Shown: positions 1-36,157, counted from the first letter of the stretch. The stretch: DNA of 64,000 nt from Centroberyx gerrardi (GCF_048128805.1 NC_136003.1:21219340-21283339); one strand, 5' to 3'. Numbers and translations: made by a program. The notes: generated from the letters alone by a model not told the origin.

Positions 1-3000
1 CCCATTAACATTTAATTAATATTGTGGAAGCAATTCCCTACCTGCTAGGACCAAACTGATCTGTGGTCCTAAAATAACCAGATATGAATATAATAGGAAC
101 TACCAAAGCACTTTTTTTATGCTTTCTGAAATGGTTTCACTGCATGCAAATTGCAGTGATGGAGGACACTTGAAATCCTGTATATGCTTGTGCAGTTTCA
201 TCAATGCTTTGTAAATGTCCTCGATAAGAATCCCCTAAGGAGTAGGGAACCCTGTTTGTATACATGGTCTCTTTTCCAAAAACAGAAGGGTTACTCATGA
301 AACTTGCTCAGAGGTTACCTGCCTTTTCATTTGGAACTGACTTGTACATGCATAACAGGAAAGCATTAACTGTGAAAAACGTTTTGCTGTGGGTAAAACA
401 TGAAGCAGTTTGAATACAGATGACACTTGCTCTGTAGTTTGCCCATGATTTTCACAGTATGTCCCGTCCTTTTTAACGCTCATTTCCTGTCAGATTTACT
501 CTCCTGGTGCTGCATCTATTCCACCTCCTGAGTGTCCCCTGACCATTCAGGAGGAGGCCCCTCCCCCCACAGTGACTCACTCCCATCTCTTGCATTTGGC
601 TGGGTCACTGATGCAGAACGAAGCTTTGACATTGTGCCAGTCAGTCAAAGCTTTGTTCGCTCGCACTCCATCAGTTTAATTCTCTTGGAGCTATTCACTT
701 ATTAATGTTTCTACTCATTCTGTTCCTTTGATAATTGCAGCAGGGGGAAATCCTTCTTATTGTAAACATGAAATATGTGAATGACTTTTTTGTGCTCTGC
801 GGTTATGATCCTCAACATGGTGTGTAGTGAGATTTACTCCTGATTGTATTCAAGAGACGAGCGAGGAGAAGGGAAGCGGGGTTATGACCGTGAGAGTTGT
901 GAGTCAGGAAGGATGGTGCGCAGCAGGAGAGATCGATTCTTATTTAGATGAAAATGAGGCTTGATGCTTGTGGGGTGAGAGGAGGGCGTCTTTAGCATCC
1001 AAACTAAAATAAGTTACACAGGAATGCTCTTTAAATGAATCGGCAACGGAAACACGCAACGAAGTTTAAGAAATAACTGAAATTGTCTCATTTTTAAAAA
1101 AGGTCTGTTGACAATGATAGGCAATGACAGTGGGATCAGTTGCTGACACTATAGCACCTTCTCACTGGAAAATTGTTCAACCCCAAGCTGAATTGTTGAA
1201 TTGCTGTTTTAAGTGTCCTGTCATCTAGGTCAGTGATTCTCAGCCTTTTTCATATCAAGGACGCTTAATTTAGTCCACATTGGGACCACAGACCCCCATT
1301 TGATGAGATTTTGTCTCTTGGACCTAAATCTGAGAATATTTTAATTGTTAGATATGATTTTGCCCAGAATTCCATGACTATCTGTATTGTAGGTAGAGAG
1401 ATAATAATGAAACTATGATGAAAATAGTCACTCTTCTACATTCTCTAATTGTGTTAACTTCTTAGAAATGAAATAATGGTGAAGTTTAACAATTCATCAA
1501 TTTGCTGGGGACCCCCTGGAACCAGCTCAAGGACCCCCGGTGGTCCCCGGACCCCACGTTGAGAACCACTGATCTAGGTGACCCCAGGAAACACCTTGTT
1601 AGAAGTTATTTTTTAGACTATTTGATTAGGAAGTAATGCATATTTGGATTAAGGTGCCTTAGGTGTGGTGAGAAAGGTTTTGATTTGTGTTACTTTTGAC
1701 TGCTATGGTGAAGGTGACCAGGGGGTCCCAGGCCTTCCTTCCTGTTTATAGTCTACTGACAAAGAAAGGAAGTGAAGATAGATTTTTTTTTTATTTTGTG
1801 GAACCTGCATGCCAAACGGTGGATTTTACAAGATTGAAGATTTAGTTGTGGTAGAACTAACCTTTTTTTTTATAGGGCTAAATTCCACTGCACTGTGGTT
1901 ATTTCAGCCTAAATTGTTGTACTATATGCACATGCAAAGAGCAATTACTGTTTAGGTTTACTGTATTCTCTATTCTTGTTGTCTCTAACTTTAGATTGAT
2001 TAGCCACAGATTGTAGTAGATGGATGTGTGGAGAGTCAGCATAAACCACTGCCAGTTTGGTCCCACTCCCTCATGCACACCCATCATCTCTTCTCAGTAC
2101 AGCAGCGCTGGCTGCGGCTCTCCTCCACATCCATTCAGCTGGCCATTCGTCTTGGAAAGCTGTCTCTCTGATCTGAGTGATAAACTACAGCAGAATTGCC
2201 CAGTTTGCAAAAAAACGAGGACACTTGTTTTCAATCTGTGCTGTCAACATTTTCATACTGAAAACTGATGGGATGTTTCATTCATTGGGGGTTTAGGACA
2301 GAGTGATGGTCTTGGGTTGGACTGTTTTGCTTTGAGTTCTAATATTGCCCCTAAAATTGCCATGATCTGTGTACACATATGCATATCAGTGAATACACTT
2401 TTGGACTTATATTGACCAAATCAGTTTCAATATTCAGTTGAAGACTATCATTGTAAAGCAGTAAGTCACTGCAGACTGTCTTAGTAAGTCTTCCTTCTCC
2501 CATTCAACACACTGATTAATATCACAGTGTTTTATACACTTTGGGTGTGCCCTGTTTGACCCAATGAGGTTTATATAGTTGGACCCTCACCAGTGGCACC
2601 AGCACAGGTTTCCAAGGGGCATCTGTCCAGCTGCAGCAACCACTGACATGGAGCCACAGTCTCCTCTGACCTGCAAGCCCTGTGGCTTTAACACCTTGGT
2701 TATCACAACATAATAGGCGATTTTCTGTTTTTTACAACTATGTAGAGTGGCATAAGGTCAACTAGCACATTATCCCAGCCCTTCAAAATACCTCTGTAAC
2801 AATGTTGTTTTAAGAATTAATTTCAAACTTTGTTTTGAAACGTGTTCTATTATGCTGCTGAACTCTAACATGTACATTACATCGGTTCTTAGGCTACACT
2901 TGCATAGCATTTTCATTCATATTAAGAAAAATAGGTGCGTCGCATATATAACATTCAACATTTGAATATAATTATGATAGTGGTCAACCAATGTTGGTGA

Positions 3001-3249
3001 CGTACAGGGCTCTAGCTAGCAATAAAGGCCGTGCACCCACAAAAAAAGGCCGTGCACGAGGAAAATCTTGGATATGTGAGCTGAGGTAACAGCTATTCAG
3101 TTATAGAGGATGGAAAGCTCTTCATGTCCAACATCACTGCGAAATAACATTCACATTTTCTATGTTGCTGGCCATATTACACCAGCTAACATAGCTGAGT
3201 ATCTGAATAAATTAGCTCTCGTTTTCTATAGTAGACTAGCCTACTGATT
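1..3249. other. upstream intergenic sequence
   Basis: Apart from the MITE at 1231-1571, I see no exon, RNA gene or clear regulatory element. A short direct duplication of AAGGCCGTGCAC lies at about 3,026-3,058. Open frames are short and lack recognisable domains. Confidence 0.6.
1231..1571. mobile_element. hAT-type non-autonomous DNA transposon (MITE), 341 bp
   Basis: The element starts CAGTGATTCTCA and ends TTGAGAACCACTG, inverted repeats of the hAT (Charlie-like) kind. It is flanked by a perfect 8 bp direct repeat, ATCTAGGT, at 1223-1230 and 1572-1579, the target-site duplication length of hAT elements. The inside is AT-rich with no transposase frame, so it was moved in trans. The intact duplication and nearly complete ends point to a fairly recent insertion. 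Confidence 0.88.
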
Positions 3250-3873
3250 AGCCTACACGCAAGCTCACGCTCTCTGGTGTTCAATGGGTAACGCACACCG
3301 CTCGCGCAGCCCAGAACATCCTACACACACTCACGCTCCCCTCGCGACAACAACAATGGCAAACCCTGGTCTGTTTTGATAGACGATATCTGACTGGAGC
3401 TGGACAGTCCGCCAGCTTACTCGGTGTCCACACGACACGTCTAGTGCTTTTTGGAACTGACGTGTTTTATTTTAACGCAAAAGTGTTTGCACGTTATTTT
3501 TACGTTTCTTCGAAAATGTGCGAGGCGCTGTCCGCCAGCTCACACAGTCTGTGCATGTGTGGCTAGCTGAGCTCGTCACTGCTGCTTTTTTGCTGGGCTA
3601 CAGCTACTAGCTGCTTTTCACTCGGTAGTTAGCTAGCATTAGCTTGGCCGCGTTTATTGACTTGAGAATAAGTAAAAACACAGGCGGATGTAGAGCGCGT
3701 TTTTTACTATCGTTTTTTGACAACAGCTGGTAACTACTTGCTAATCGTAGCTATCGGGTAAATTAAGAAGTGGTGTATGATTTGTCGTAGAAAATACTTT
3801 GCTGGCTAGCTAACTGGCTAGCTATTTGTGTGTATTCTTCGACTGAGGAAAACGGCGAGTTTTCTTTGAAAGT
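3250..3873 (+). promoter_or_regulatory. pbx4: pbx4 promoter / 5'UTR region
   Basis: This stretch just before the pbx4 ATG has more CpG dinucleotides than its flanks (CGCTCGCGCAG, CCCCTCGCGAC and others). The transcription start cannot be fixed from sequence. If transcribed, it contains a minimal ATG-TAG at 3688-3693 and a 10-codon uORF at 3777-3809. Several GGCTAGCTA-type repeats occur from 3,560 on. Assignment rests on position and composition only. Confidence 0.5.
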
Positions 3874-27854
<23,981 letters not shown>

Positions 27855-30800
27855 GACAACGCCTCTCCCGCAGCTTCACCTTCTCCCTGCCATCACTTCC
27901 ATTCCTGCTGCGGTCCGCTCCGACCACCACCCTCCGCCCCCCATTTCTCACTGTCCCTCGTCTCTCGACTAGGCAGCCGCGCAAGGCCGCACACACTTTT
28001 CATAAACGCTCACCGTGCTGGACCACAGGACAAGGACAGCTGAACAGTAGCTAGGAGGACTTTACCCTCCACCCCACAACTCTGTTTAAATGCTGGAAGC
28101 TCCATAACTCGGAATGGAAGAGGGACGGAGCTGACTGATGTCGAGACAGATAAGAAAAACATCTTCACTACTAAGGACCTTTTGAAAACCACTCACCCAG
28201 CTGTGTAGGTGATCATGATGTCTGTACATTATCTGTGTATATGCACGTCTTAACTTCACACAGTACTCACACAGCCTGTCCATGTGCTATTGACCTCTGC
28301 ACTCGACCCTTTGCTCTGGAAAACTGTGTGTGATTGCCTGTATCTCATGAAGCGTTGGCGCTGGCATTTGACAGCAGTCACTGGCTGTTGCCAAACTCTG
28401 TGTTGATACGGATCACTAGGGAGCTCTGCTCACCTTGCTTGTACCAAAGTGCTGCCCCAGTAGTTGTCAACACATCTGTTCCTCCATGAACACCCTCTGG
28501 CAACTCAACACAAAGACACTGTTGTATCTTCCAATCCTTTATAGCTTGATGTTTCGTTTCGTTGGTGGAGATTTCAAAGTGAATACTAAGTGAATAGTTC
28601 AGATATGCACACATGTGCATGCACCCCTCCCCAAACACAAACACAAACACACACCTCTCCGCTTTTCAATCCTTTTCATAGTGAGCAGACATATGAGATG
28701 TGTCAAGCACAAACTTTGGCATCCTTTTTTCTGGGTGCCTCTGTGGGGATCACTGTTTCAGCCAGTTCTAACTCTGGACCAGGCAGGACGGGACACAATA
28801 GGGCTGATGAGAGGAAAGGGTAGACAGAAAAATATCTTTGGTTGAGTGGATGTAATTAACAGCCCTTTTTGTTGCTAACCAATAGAGGGTGTCGTAGACG
28901 GCTTGTAGACTTTCTTTCTTGCTTTCTGTCAACTAGTTTATTTGATTGTAGCCTATTTTCTAATGCTGTTTCACCAAGAATGCACCAGCCACCAAAAAGT
29001 AGCTCAATAAAGCATCTAAATGAAGTTAGGAGAACGGGGTGGAAAGATTCTGGGGCAGTGATGTGTTATTGGGACAAATGTGACATGAATTTAGAAACGT
29101 GACTGTCTTCCATGCATGTAGGACTTTTAGGTGTGATATTGTTTTCATTTAACCTTCCAAGTTTTTAGCTTCACTTTTATTAACAAAAAAGAAAGGGTAT
29201 AATGATTTCAGACAGACCAAAAAGGAATAATGTGTGTGTCTCTGCGTGGGCGTGTGTACAGTGTTCTTTGGATGTCTCAGTCAAACTGGCCGGTGCCCTC
29301 ATACATTTGTAAGCATTATAGAGGCTGGGTACTTCCACCAGCCAATGACGCGCTAGATGGGGTTCAGCTGAGATCTCCTCCCCAACTTGAAACATGTAAG
29401 CTCACGGGCCCAAGGCAACACACTACAACCTTCTATTGTACCAAAACCAAAAATACCACGATCAACAATGTAATAATGCTACTCTATGTCTCTCTAAAGT
29501 TGGTGCACAGCCACCTTTTCAGTTTGAGGAGAGGAGGGAATTATATTTGTAACTGTGTCTTTCTATGTGTGGTGTTGTCATGCCTCAAGTTTATTTTATT
29601 TTGGGGCTTTTGTTGTAGGGCTTCGTGGGAGGGTGGGTGGAGCGAGGACTTTCACGTCACACCTGTGATTTGATTGTGTGCAGTTGAGCACCCATTCCAT
29701 GAGAAGGCATGTTCTCTCCCTTACTCATCCTTTGAATATCTTCTGGTAAACCACAACTATTTTGTTTTTTAGTTCTTTGATTTGGCCAATTGGCAAGGGC
29801 TTCTCTCTCTCCTCTGTTACCAAAAAAAAGGCAGCACTGGGTGTAGTAAAACACGAGTATAAGACACACATGCGATGTTTTTTGGGATTTCCATCCTTTG
29901 GAACTATTTTATACATCAACTATTATGTGAATAACAAAGCATTTTGATAGTAAGATAAAGCCTTATGAAGATTTAAATGTAAATCAAGACTTTGTTGAAC
30001 CATATGTTACAGAACAAAACTTGAGCTTGTAAGCCTGTCATGTGTAATATCCCAGATTTAAGTACTTGTTTTACTGTTACTCATCACATTTCATATGGCT
30101 ATATCTTACAAATAATGTTATCACCACACCAAATTACCGTGCCCCCTTTTTCTACCAGTTGTAATGGATGTCACTGTACAGTTTGTGGAATGTTTCAGTA
30201 TTTTTTTTTTTTCCTTTTATAAACTTTTTTGATGTTTTGTTTGGTTGAGATGCCAGGTTTATTTGGCCTTTATTGTGTCGCAGGGTTCGCGATTACTCTG
30301 TTTCTATCAATTTTGAATATTATTTGGGTCTTTTGTTACATAACTGGGTGGCAATGTAGGGTTTACTGGTATAAAGTCATTTGGTGCTGTGGAAAGACTA
30401 TTTTATCAATTGAGGCTTTCAAATGAACTTGTATTTCGCTACATTGATCCGTGGACTGAATCTTATCTCAGATTTAGCCCCCCCCCCTTACCTTTCCACA
30501 ACTCCCTCAGTTATAGTCACTTCCCTAAGTTTTCACCCTCCCTTTTCACCAATTTGCTGTGCTTCAAAATGCATTTATTCATAGGTTTTGAGTGAGATCT
30601 ACTCAAAAGTATCCCATGAACACATACAAGGAAATTTGAGATTCCTTTTATAGAGGAAAAACTGTTTTAAAAAAAGGTAAATAGTCACAAGGACTATTAA
30701 GTCTTCAAATAAATCACCTACCACAACTAGGTGTAAAGATGCAGATGGAGCTTGCTCTCTGCAAGGTTAATCCTAGTAAACTTTACTATGGATTCCCATG

Positions 30801-31585
30801 GGGAAATTTGCCTGTAGAAACCCTATGAAAATATGCAATCTATACATTTGCATATAAGCGTGGGAGGGCAGTGATGGGGTTTTTTTTTAAGAGTTTTTGG
30901 CCACAAATTAAAAATGACAACTTAATTGAATATAATATTCTGTCTAACTTCTTCTGGCACCCTTTAAGAGGGAGGCCATGTACAAAAAACAGGGCTGCAG
31001 TTACTTTACTGTTCATCCGATATGCTTCAGTGTACCTTCAAATTAAAGTGGGCGGTCTGCACTTTAAGCTCATAGTCGTGCCATTTCACATCCAAAGTAA
31101 TGAGTACAGAGCCAAAACATCAAAGTCCAAATACTTAACGAAGCTCGATGTATACTTTTTTTGGCCCCCTGTAATTTTTGCAGCAGCAGTGCAATTCTAA
31201 AATACAGGATGTTTTCGCAGAACTTAATGTTGTATTCTAAGGTTGATCATATTTCAATCTGGTTTTAATTCTGCGGGTGATTAATGACTTCCACAGCACC
31301 AAATGAGTTCTTAAACCTTTTTGATTTCTTTGTTTTATTATTAGTATATTTGTATCTCCCCTCTTCTTCACTTTCCCTTGTATTTACCCCTCTCTCTACC
31401 TCTGTCTTTCCATTTCTCTTGTATATAATCCCCACTGTTTTCAGACTTGTGAGTCTGTATGAACTCCTTTTATACCTCAACTTTAGAATTGTTCTAGAAA
31501 GAGTAAAACAAAAGGAAGAATATGACAAATTGTAGTGTTCTTATTAGAAAACTAATAAAATGATTTAGTGTGATTTTTTCAGTAT
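27855..31585 (+). other. pbx4: pbx4 3'UTR (probable extent)
   Basis: Downstream of the stop there is no convincing coding sequence. Plus-strand AATAAA signals occur at 29006-29011, 31554-31559 and 31654-31659. The 31,554 signal would give a 3'UTR of about 3.7 kb; an early end near 29.0 kb is also possible. An AT-rich repeat-like stretch lies at about 30,890-31,170, so not all of this need be mature mRNA. Confidence 0.45.
31554..31559 (+). terminator. pbx4: candidate pbx4 polyadenylation signal
   Basis: AATAAA followed within 30 bases by a T-rich GTGATTTTTTCAG stretch that could serve as the downstream element. A second AATAAA lies at 31654-31659. Confidence 0.45.
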
Positions 31586-31979
31586 TTGTTTTCAGATTTT
31601 AGGAGTGTTTCATTTTATAATTTGTCACAAATGCTCTTGTGATAGTCAAATGTAATAAAAGGAGAGATTGCACCATCTGATGATTAATATCTGAATCTTG
31701 AATGAAACTCGATACAGAACACTGCGTCTTGAGGAACACATTATCCTGAAATGACAGCACTTGACCAACATAAATAACATTTTTTTTTTTTTTTTAATAG
31801 ATGCATCTTTATATTTTTCTAATTCAATTAACAAATGCAAACATGGCAGAGAGGTAGTTTGACACAAGTTGGCTGATGTCCTGCTGAGAAAAAAAACAAA
31901 CGGTGAAGAATCATCCATGAAGGCAAACCAGCTGCAGCAACACAACCATTGCTGTGGATGTCCTGCTTTGATGGCAGTA

Positions 31980-32554
31980 AAAGCCAAACTTTATTATTGG
32001 CCTAGAGCCATCATACCACTGGCATTGTCCAACTGTCTGCCTTATCGTTTGTGTGCTGTGGCATACACATGGCCTTGTCTTCTGACTTCTGGACACAGCC
32101 AATGTTTTCCTGTAGACATAAAGCATAATGTATTGAGAATAACAGGACTGGAGAGGAGAGAAAAACGGTTTTGAATGCAATGACAATTCAGAAGATCCCA
32201 TTTTGTCACAATATGACTTTTAAATCCAATATTTCATTATTTCACACTTTTGTTTTTCATCTAACCACTTCAAGAGCGAGGAATGTCCTGGTTCCTGCTG
32301 GCGCCTGGTACCAGAGAACATTATCTTTTACTGCCTATCTGCTGCCTTTGAGACGGAATCAGCATGTGCATGACCGTAATGAATGGAGACCTGGGTGACT
32401 CACACTCAACTGACAGGGAGAGTGCGAAAGCAAATACCCTCGGGCAACGCAAGAGAAACGAGGCACGCTGAAGGAAAACAAGCGGGATTTAGGCCGTTTT
32501 ATCTTCCCCAGTTCATCTAGATTGTAGGCTACCGAACAAGGAAGCTCTGTTCCG
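31980..32554 (-). other. lpar2: lpar2 3'UTR (probable extent)
   Basis: Minus-strand sequence after the TAG stop, running to the AATAAA at 31,990-31,995. No further receptor-like coding sequence was seen in it. Confidence 0.4.
31990..31995 (-). terminator. lpar2: candidate lpar2 polyadenylation signal
   Basis: TTTATT on the plus strand is AATAAA on the minus strand, about 560 bases after the lpar2 stop. It would place the lpar2 and pbx4 ends within roughly 400 bases of each other, converging. Confidence 0.4.
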
Positions 32555-32934
32555 CTATGCTGAGATGGTGTTAAGTTGACATTTTTGCAGGTTGTAACAT
32601 GAGTTGCAGCAAACAGAACTCCACCCCCCCACCCCCCACCTGTACTTAACCCCCTGATGTAACTGCGGTACCTCTGGCTGCGGTGAGTCAAACTGGACAG
32701 GAGAGGTCTCCCTCGGCCCGCCCGCACGCCTCCTGCACAGGCAGCACAGGATCCACTTGAACGTCCTCCGCATCTCCGTGTCCCGCAGGGTGTAGATGAT
32801 GGGGTTGACCAGGGAGTTGCACTCGGCTATCACCAGGCAGAACTTCTCGTAGGCGTGGGCGTGGCTGTCTTTGCCCAGCACCCCGTCCAGCAGGAGAGTC
32901 ATGAGGCCGGGAGTCCAGCAGATCACAAAGGCCC
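32555..32934 (-). CDS. lpar2: lpar2 coding exon 2 (TM6, TM7, C-tail)
   Basis: Acceptor CTCTCCGCAG. Reads GAFVICWTPGLMTLLLDG through AYEKFCLVIAECNSLVNPII, then a Cys-containing tail (ILCCLCRRR, probable palmitoylation). The last 26 residues (Trp, Cys and Ser rich) do not resemble known LPA2 tails, so the true 3' end of the coding region is less certain than the rest. Confidence 0.85.
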
Positions 32935-34497
32935 CTGCGGAGAGGCGAGGAGAGGAGAGTTATTAATGAGGGCAGAGGAGGAACGACATCGACAAACTCA
33001 ACAAATGGAACAGTGGAACAATGATTAACATTCGTATCTTGATTGCTTAATGTCACAATGTGTCATTAGCGTTTGGTTTGGAACATTCCCATAAAAGATG
33101 AGTAAACTGTGAGCAATCACAGAAAGGTGTGATGAGGAATAGGTTTTATATTTGAGTGTGACACTCTGGGGAATCATTGCACAACCTCAGAAGCCTCAGA
33201 AGCCATTAGGAAATAGCGTGTCATACACAGATGAGGTTTGACAAACAAACACGGTTGGAGTTGAAAAACTGGTTTATGGGCAGGAAGTGGGAGGCGGTCG
33301 GCCACCGGTGAGATAGACTCTGAACAGCCGGACCACTTCCTGACTACAGCACCTCACAGAGAGGCTGCAGACACACTGAATACACAGAATATTAGGGACA
33401 CTTACTCTTTTCATGAAGCACACTGATGGGGCATTATCCCTTATTTATTTCCCTCATTAAATCTACACCAATCACAAAGGAGGAGACGTAGATAAAGAGA
33501 CGCAGACGAGTTGGAGAAGGATTTTTAAGCTTTGAGACAACTGAGATGTGAATTGTGCGCGAGGAAGATTTCCTAATATTTTGTATATTCAGTGTAGATA
33601 AGTGTCGTTGGAGTGTCGTGTCATGGAGAGTCACTACTGGTCTCTAATACCCAGTGAATTTTGTGGTAGATTTCAAAACGAAAAACACTCTCAAACTTGA
33701 CCCTTGTTGTCACACAATGCCTTCAAGCCCCCCAGCCACTTCTCACCCAGCACCATGGAGATGGTTTTCATCAGGTTGACAACAGTCTGGCTGTGGCTCA
33801 TCTCCGAGGTGTGCTGGGACGTGTAGCGGCTCTGGCGCCTCACGTAGACAAAGATGCGAGCGTACACGGCCACCATGATGAAGAAGGTGAGCAGGTTGAG
33901 GACCGCCCAGAAGATGAGGAAGCGGCGGCTGTAGAGCGGGGCGATGGTGGAGCAGTCCTGCAGGTCGCACTCGCAGTTCCAGAACATGGAGGGCAGCAGG
34001 CCCATGGCGATGCCCACGGCCCAGATGCAGACGATCAGCAGCACCACGCGCCGCTTGGTCATCTTGCTGTGCAGCTGCATGGTGACGATGGTCTGGTGGC
34101 GCTCCACGGCCACGGCCAGCAGGTTGGCCACGGAGGCCGTCAGGCTGATGTCGATCAAAGCCCCGCGAACGAACCACTGCTCCTTGGTGAGCCTGCCGGT
34201 CCAGGGGCCCGTGTTCAGCATCAGGTTGGCGTAGGCGATGCCCGCAAACAGGTCCGCCGCAGCCATGTTGCCCAGGAGGTAGTAGATGGGGAAGTGGAAG
34301 CGCCGGTTCATGAAGATGGCTACCATCACCAGCAGGTTGGCCAGGACCACTATGAGGCACACCGTCAAGCCCAGGCCGATCACCAGGAAGTCCCGGGACG
34401 TCCACACTTCGCTGATGTTCTTACCCACCAGCTGGTAGAAGAAGGACACGTTGTGGCTGTAGTCGCAGGCGTTCCAGACACTGCTTTCCATGGCCAT
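32555..34497 (-). CDS. lpar2: lpar2, lysophosphatidic acid receptor 2 (two coding exons, 376 aa)
   Basis: Coding exons on the minus strand are 34497-33747 and 32934-32555 (751 + 380 nt, in frame). Seen: a class A GPCR with seven hydrophobic segments, N-glycosylation sites at N16 and N27, the EDG-type NRRFHFPIYYLLGNMAAADL (TM2), ERH in place of DRY, CWTPG in TM6 and NPIIY in TM7. The intron interrupts TM6 after MVLG, the position shared by LPA1-3 genes. Known: LPA receptors at the plasma membrane couple LPA to Gi, Gq and G12/13. Assignment to LPAR2 rather than LPAR1 or LPAR3 leans on linkage to pbx4 and brd4. Odd points: Gly112 replaces the Gln3.29 of mammalian LPA1-3, and the tail lacks the PDZ ligand of human LPA2. 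An ATG two codons downstream has a better Kozak context (GCCATGG). Confidence 0.9.
33235..33596 (-). repeat. inverted duplicate, copy A (in lpar2 intron)
   Basis: Nearly identical, in opposite orientation, to 37,747-38,127. It contains a transposon-like part with CACTGAATACACAGAATATT and CTAATATTTTGTATATTC ends, and an outer 130-odd bases (GGTCGGCCACCGGTGAGATA and flanks) not present in the third family copy at 62,385-62,638. Confidence 0.85.
33747..34497 (-). CDS. lpar2: lpar2 coding exon 1 (N-terminus to TM6 start)
   Basis: Starts MAMESSVWNACDYSHNVSFF after a splice acceptor (CTGTCCCTAG|TT) just 5' of the ATG, so an upstream noncoding exon exists. Ends at ATG GTG CTG G|GTGAGA within TM6. 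Confidence 0.92.
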
Positions 34498-35181
34498 AAC
34501 TAGGGACAGAAAACAGGAAGTGAGAGAGGGGTCAGACAAGTCTACAGACAGGCTACAGTCAGTGTAGTAGTTGGTGCACAGCTGTGTGTGTGTGTGCAAA
34601 TCAATACATTTCTTGACCTAGGTCCATACTCCAATAAATGCCAATAGAAAGTAGGTCAAAACAAGAACAAAAAATCTACATTAGTACACAACTTTTACCC
34701 AGAAGTGCAGATCAGTTCAAATTAGGTCTATGTGTATTTAAGACATCCATGATGATGTGATGAAAAAGTAGGAAGGTAAACTATAAGAACTCTATTGGTT
34801 ATCACTATATTAGGCAGACACCAATACAAACAAAAACATATTTACAAAATAGTCTCGGGTTATATTTTACTTTCTTTAAGGCAGGTCAACGATTCGACAA
34901 ATAAAAATCGTGGATAAAAACAAGTTAATGTGAGTTTCCCCCATACTCCCATAATTCTTGGGTAAGACAACAAGATAAGAGACACAGGCCCATCAGATTG
35001 TTATCATATTTGTTGTTGTAACGTGTTTCAAAACCTTAAATGAAACAAACAGGTCAACTCGAAAGTAAATTGTACTCACGGGACATTTCTTATTATCCAA
35101 TGAAACAGAAACACAGTTTGACGTTCAAAGGTTGTACGTTAGACTTTATACAGAAGATGCGGTAAAACGCTTTAAACTTAC

Positions 35182-35480
35182 CGCCGATTTAAGAATATCC
35201 TCCATCCAGCCTGATCCGAAATAAAACTCGACGTGTCACCATTTCATAAAGGAAAAAAGCCTCGGAGTTTACTGTTACTGCTTCACCTCCACGCGCCACA
35301 TTTTGAGCTCGTCCCTCTTCTCCTTTGATCGACGCTCAGACGTCAGAATCATTTTCACTCCGCTCAGCTGGCCTTGAGAGACAGGTAGCGATGCTGCCTT
35401 CAGGTGCCGGCAGAAATGTCGTAAATACGAACGAACGACCCAAAAAGTGACGGAGACGGACATTTCTGCTACCTGAGTTG
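35182..35480 (-). other. lpar2: probable lpar2 5' noncoding exon / promoter
   Basis: A strong minus-strand donor, GGCG|GTAAGT, ends at 35182; upstream sequence to about 35,480 is somewhat CpG-enriched. It would splice to the acceptor at 34,500. An alternative donor, CCC|GTGAGT, lies at about 35,089. The 5' boundary shown is a guess. Confidence 0.4.
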
Positions 35481-36136
35481 TCGATGTGAGGTTTAGGGGG
35501 CGGACAGCAGGGAAGCAATGCCAGTAATTGATGGTTAAAGTGATGTATTTTTATTATCGTATGTTGTTGTTTTGCATTCTACAGAAATAATTAGTATTGT
35601 TGTACTACTTTCACACTTTGTGTAACCGTTAGTTGTCAAGCATTTTTGTTTCTGATAACTTAATTAAAACATCCATCAAATACCCAATGTGCCGCTGCAG
35701 CTCAAAGTAGCTCTGTGCTGCTTCTAAAATAAAACAGTCACCAAAACCACTTTGCTTCAGCGTCCATTTCGTCATTAGCTCCGGCTAAAAGCACTTGAAT
35801 GTGAGACAGGTTGTATTTACGGCTTGTGTTGTTCGAAGTGGGAGCTTACGAGGAGCACTTGAAGGCAGCAGTAGATAGAAACTAGAGGAAGGCAGACTCC
35901 CCTTAAATGCTAATGTTAAAATTCACGTTTTCTGTCTCTTCTAACTGAAGCAGTCGTCTGTCACATATGTTGTTGTCATTTGTGAAAAACAAAAGCATCA
36001 CCATTAAAATCCACTTGTCTTAAACCACCAAAATGCTAACTAGCTAACTCAGGCTAACGGAAGCTGGTTGCTGCTGATTTCATCTCATGTCCTTTTCACA
36101 GCATATTCCCAGCTATATAGGCCTTTGAAAGATGCC

Positions 36137-36157
36137 ATATATATATATATCTATCTA

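Noticed and set aside
32359..32727. 122-codon minus-strand frame next to lpar2 as an additional receptor exon
   Set aside because: It overlaps the lpar2 terminal exon in another frame and contains no receptor motif or PDZ ligand.
33743..34405. 220-codon minus-strand frame overlapping lpar2
   Set aside because: Frame-shifted shadow of the receptor exon, Pro/His/Arg rich, with no homology.
33697..34503. 268-codon open frame on the plus strand opposite lpar2 exon 1
   Set aside because: It is the antisense shadow of a GC-rich coding exon: rich in Val, His, Gln and Gly without domains, and the minus-strand frame is a clear GPCR.
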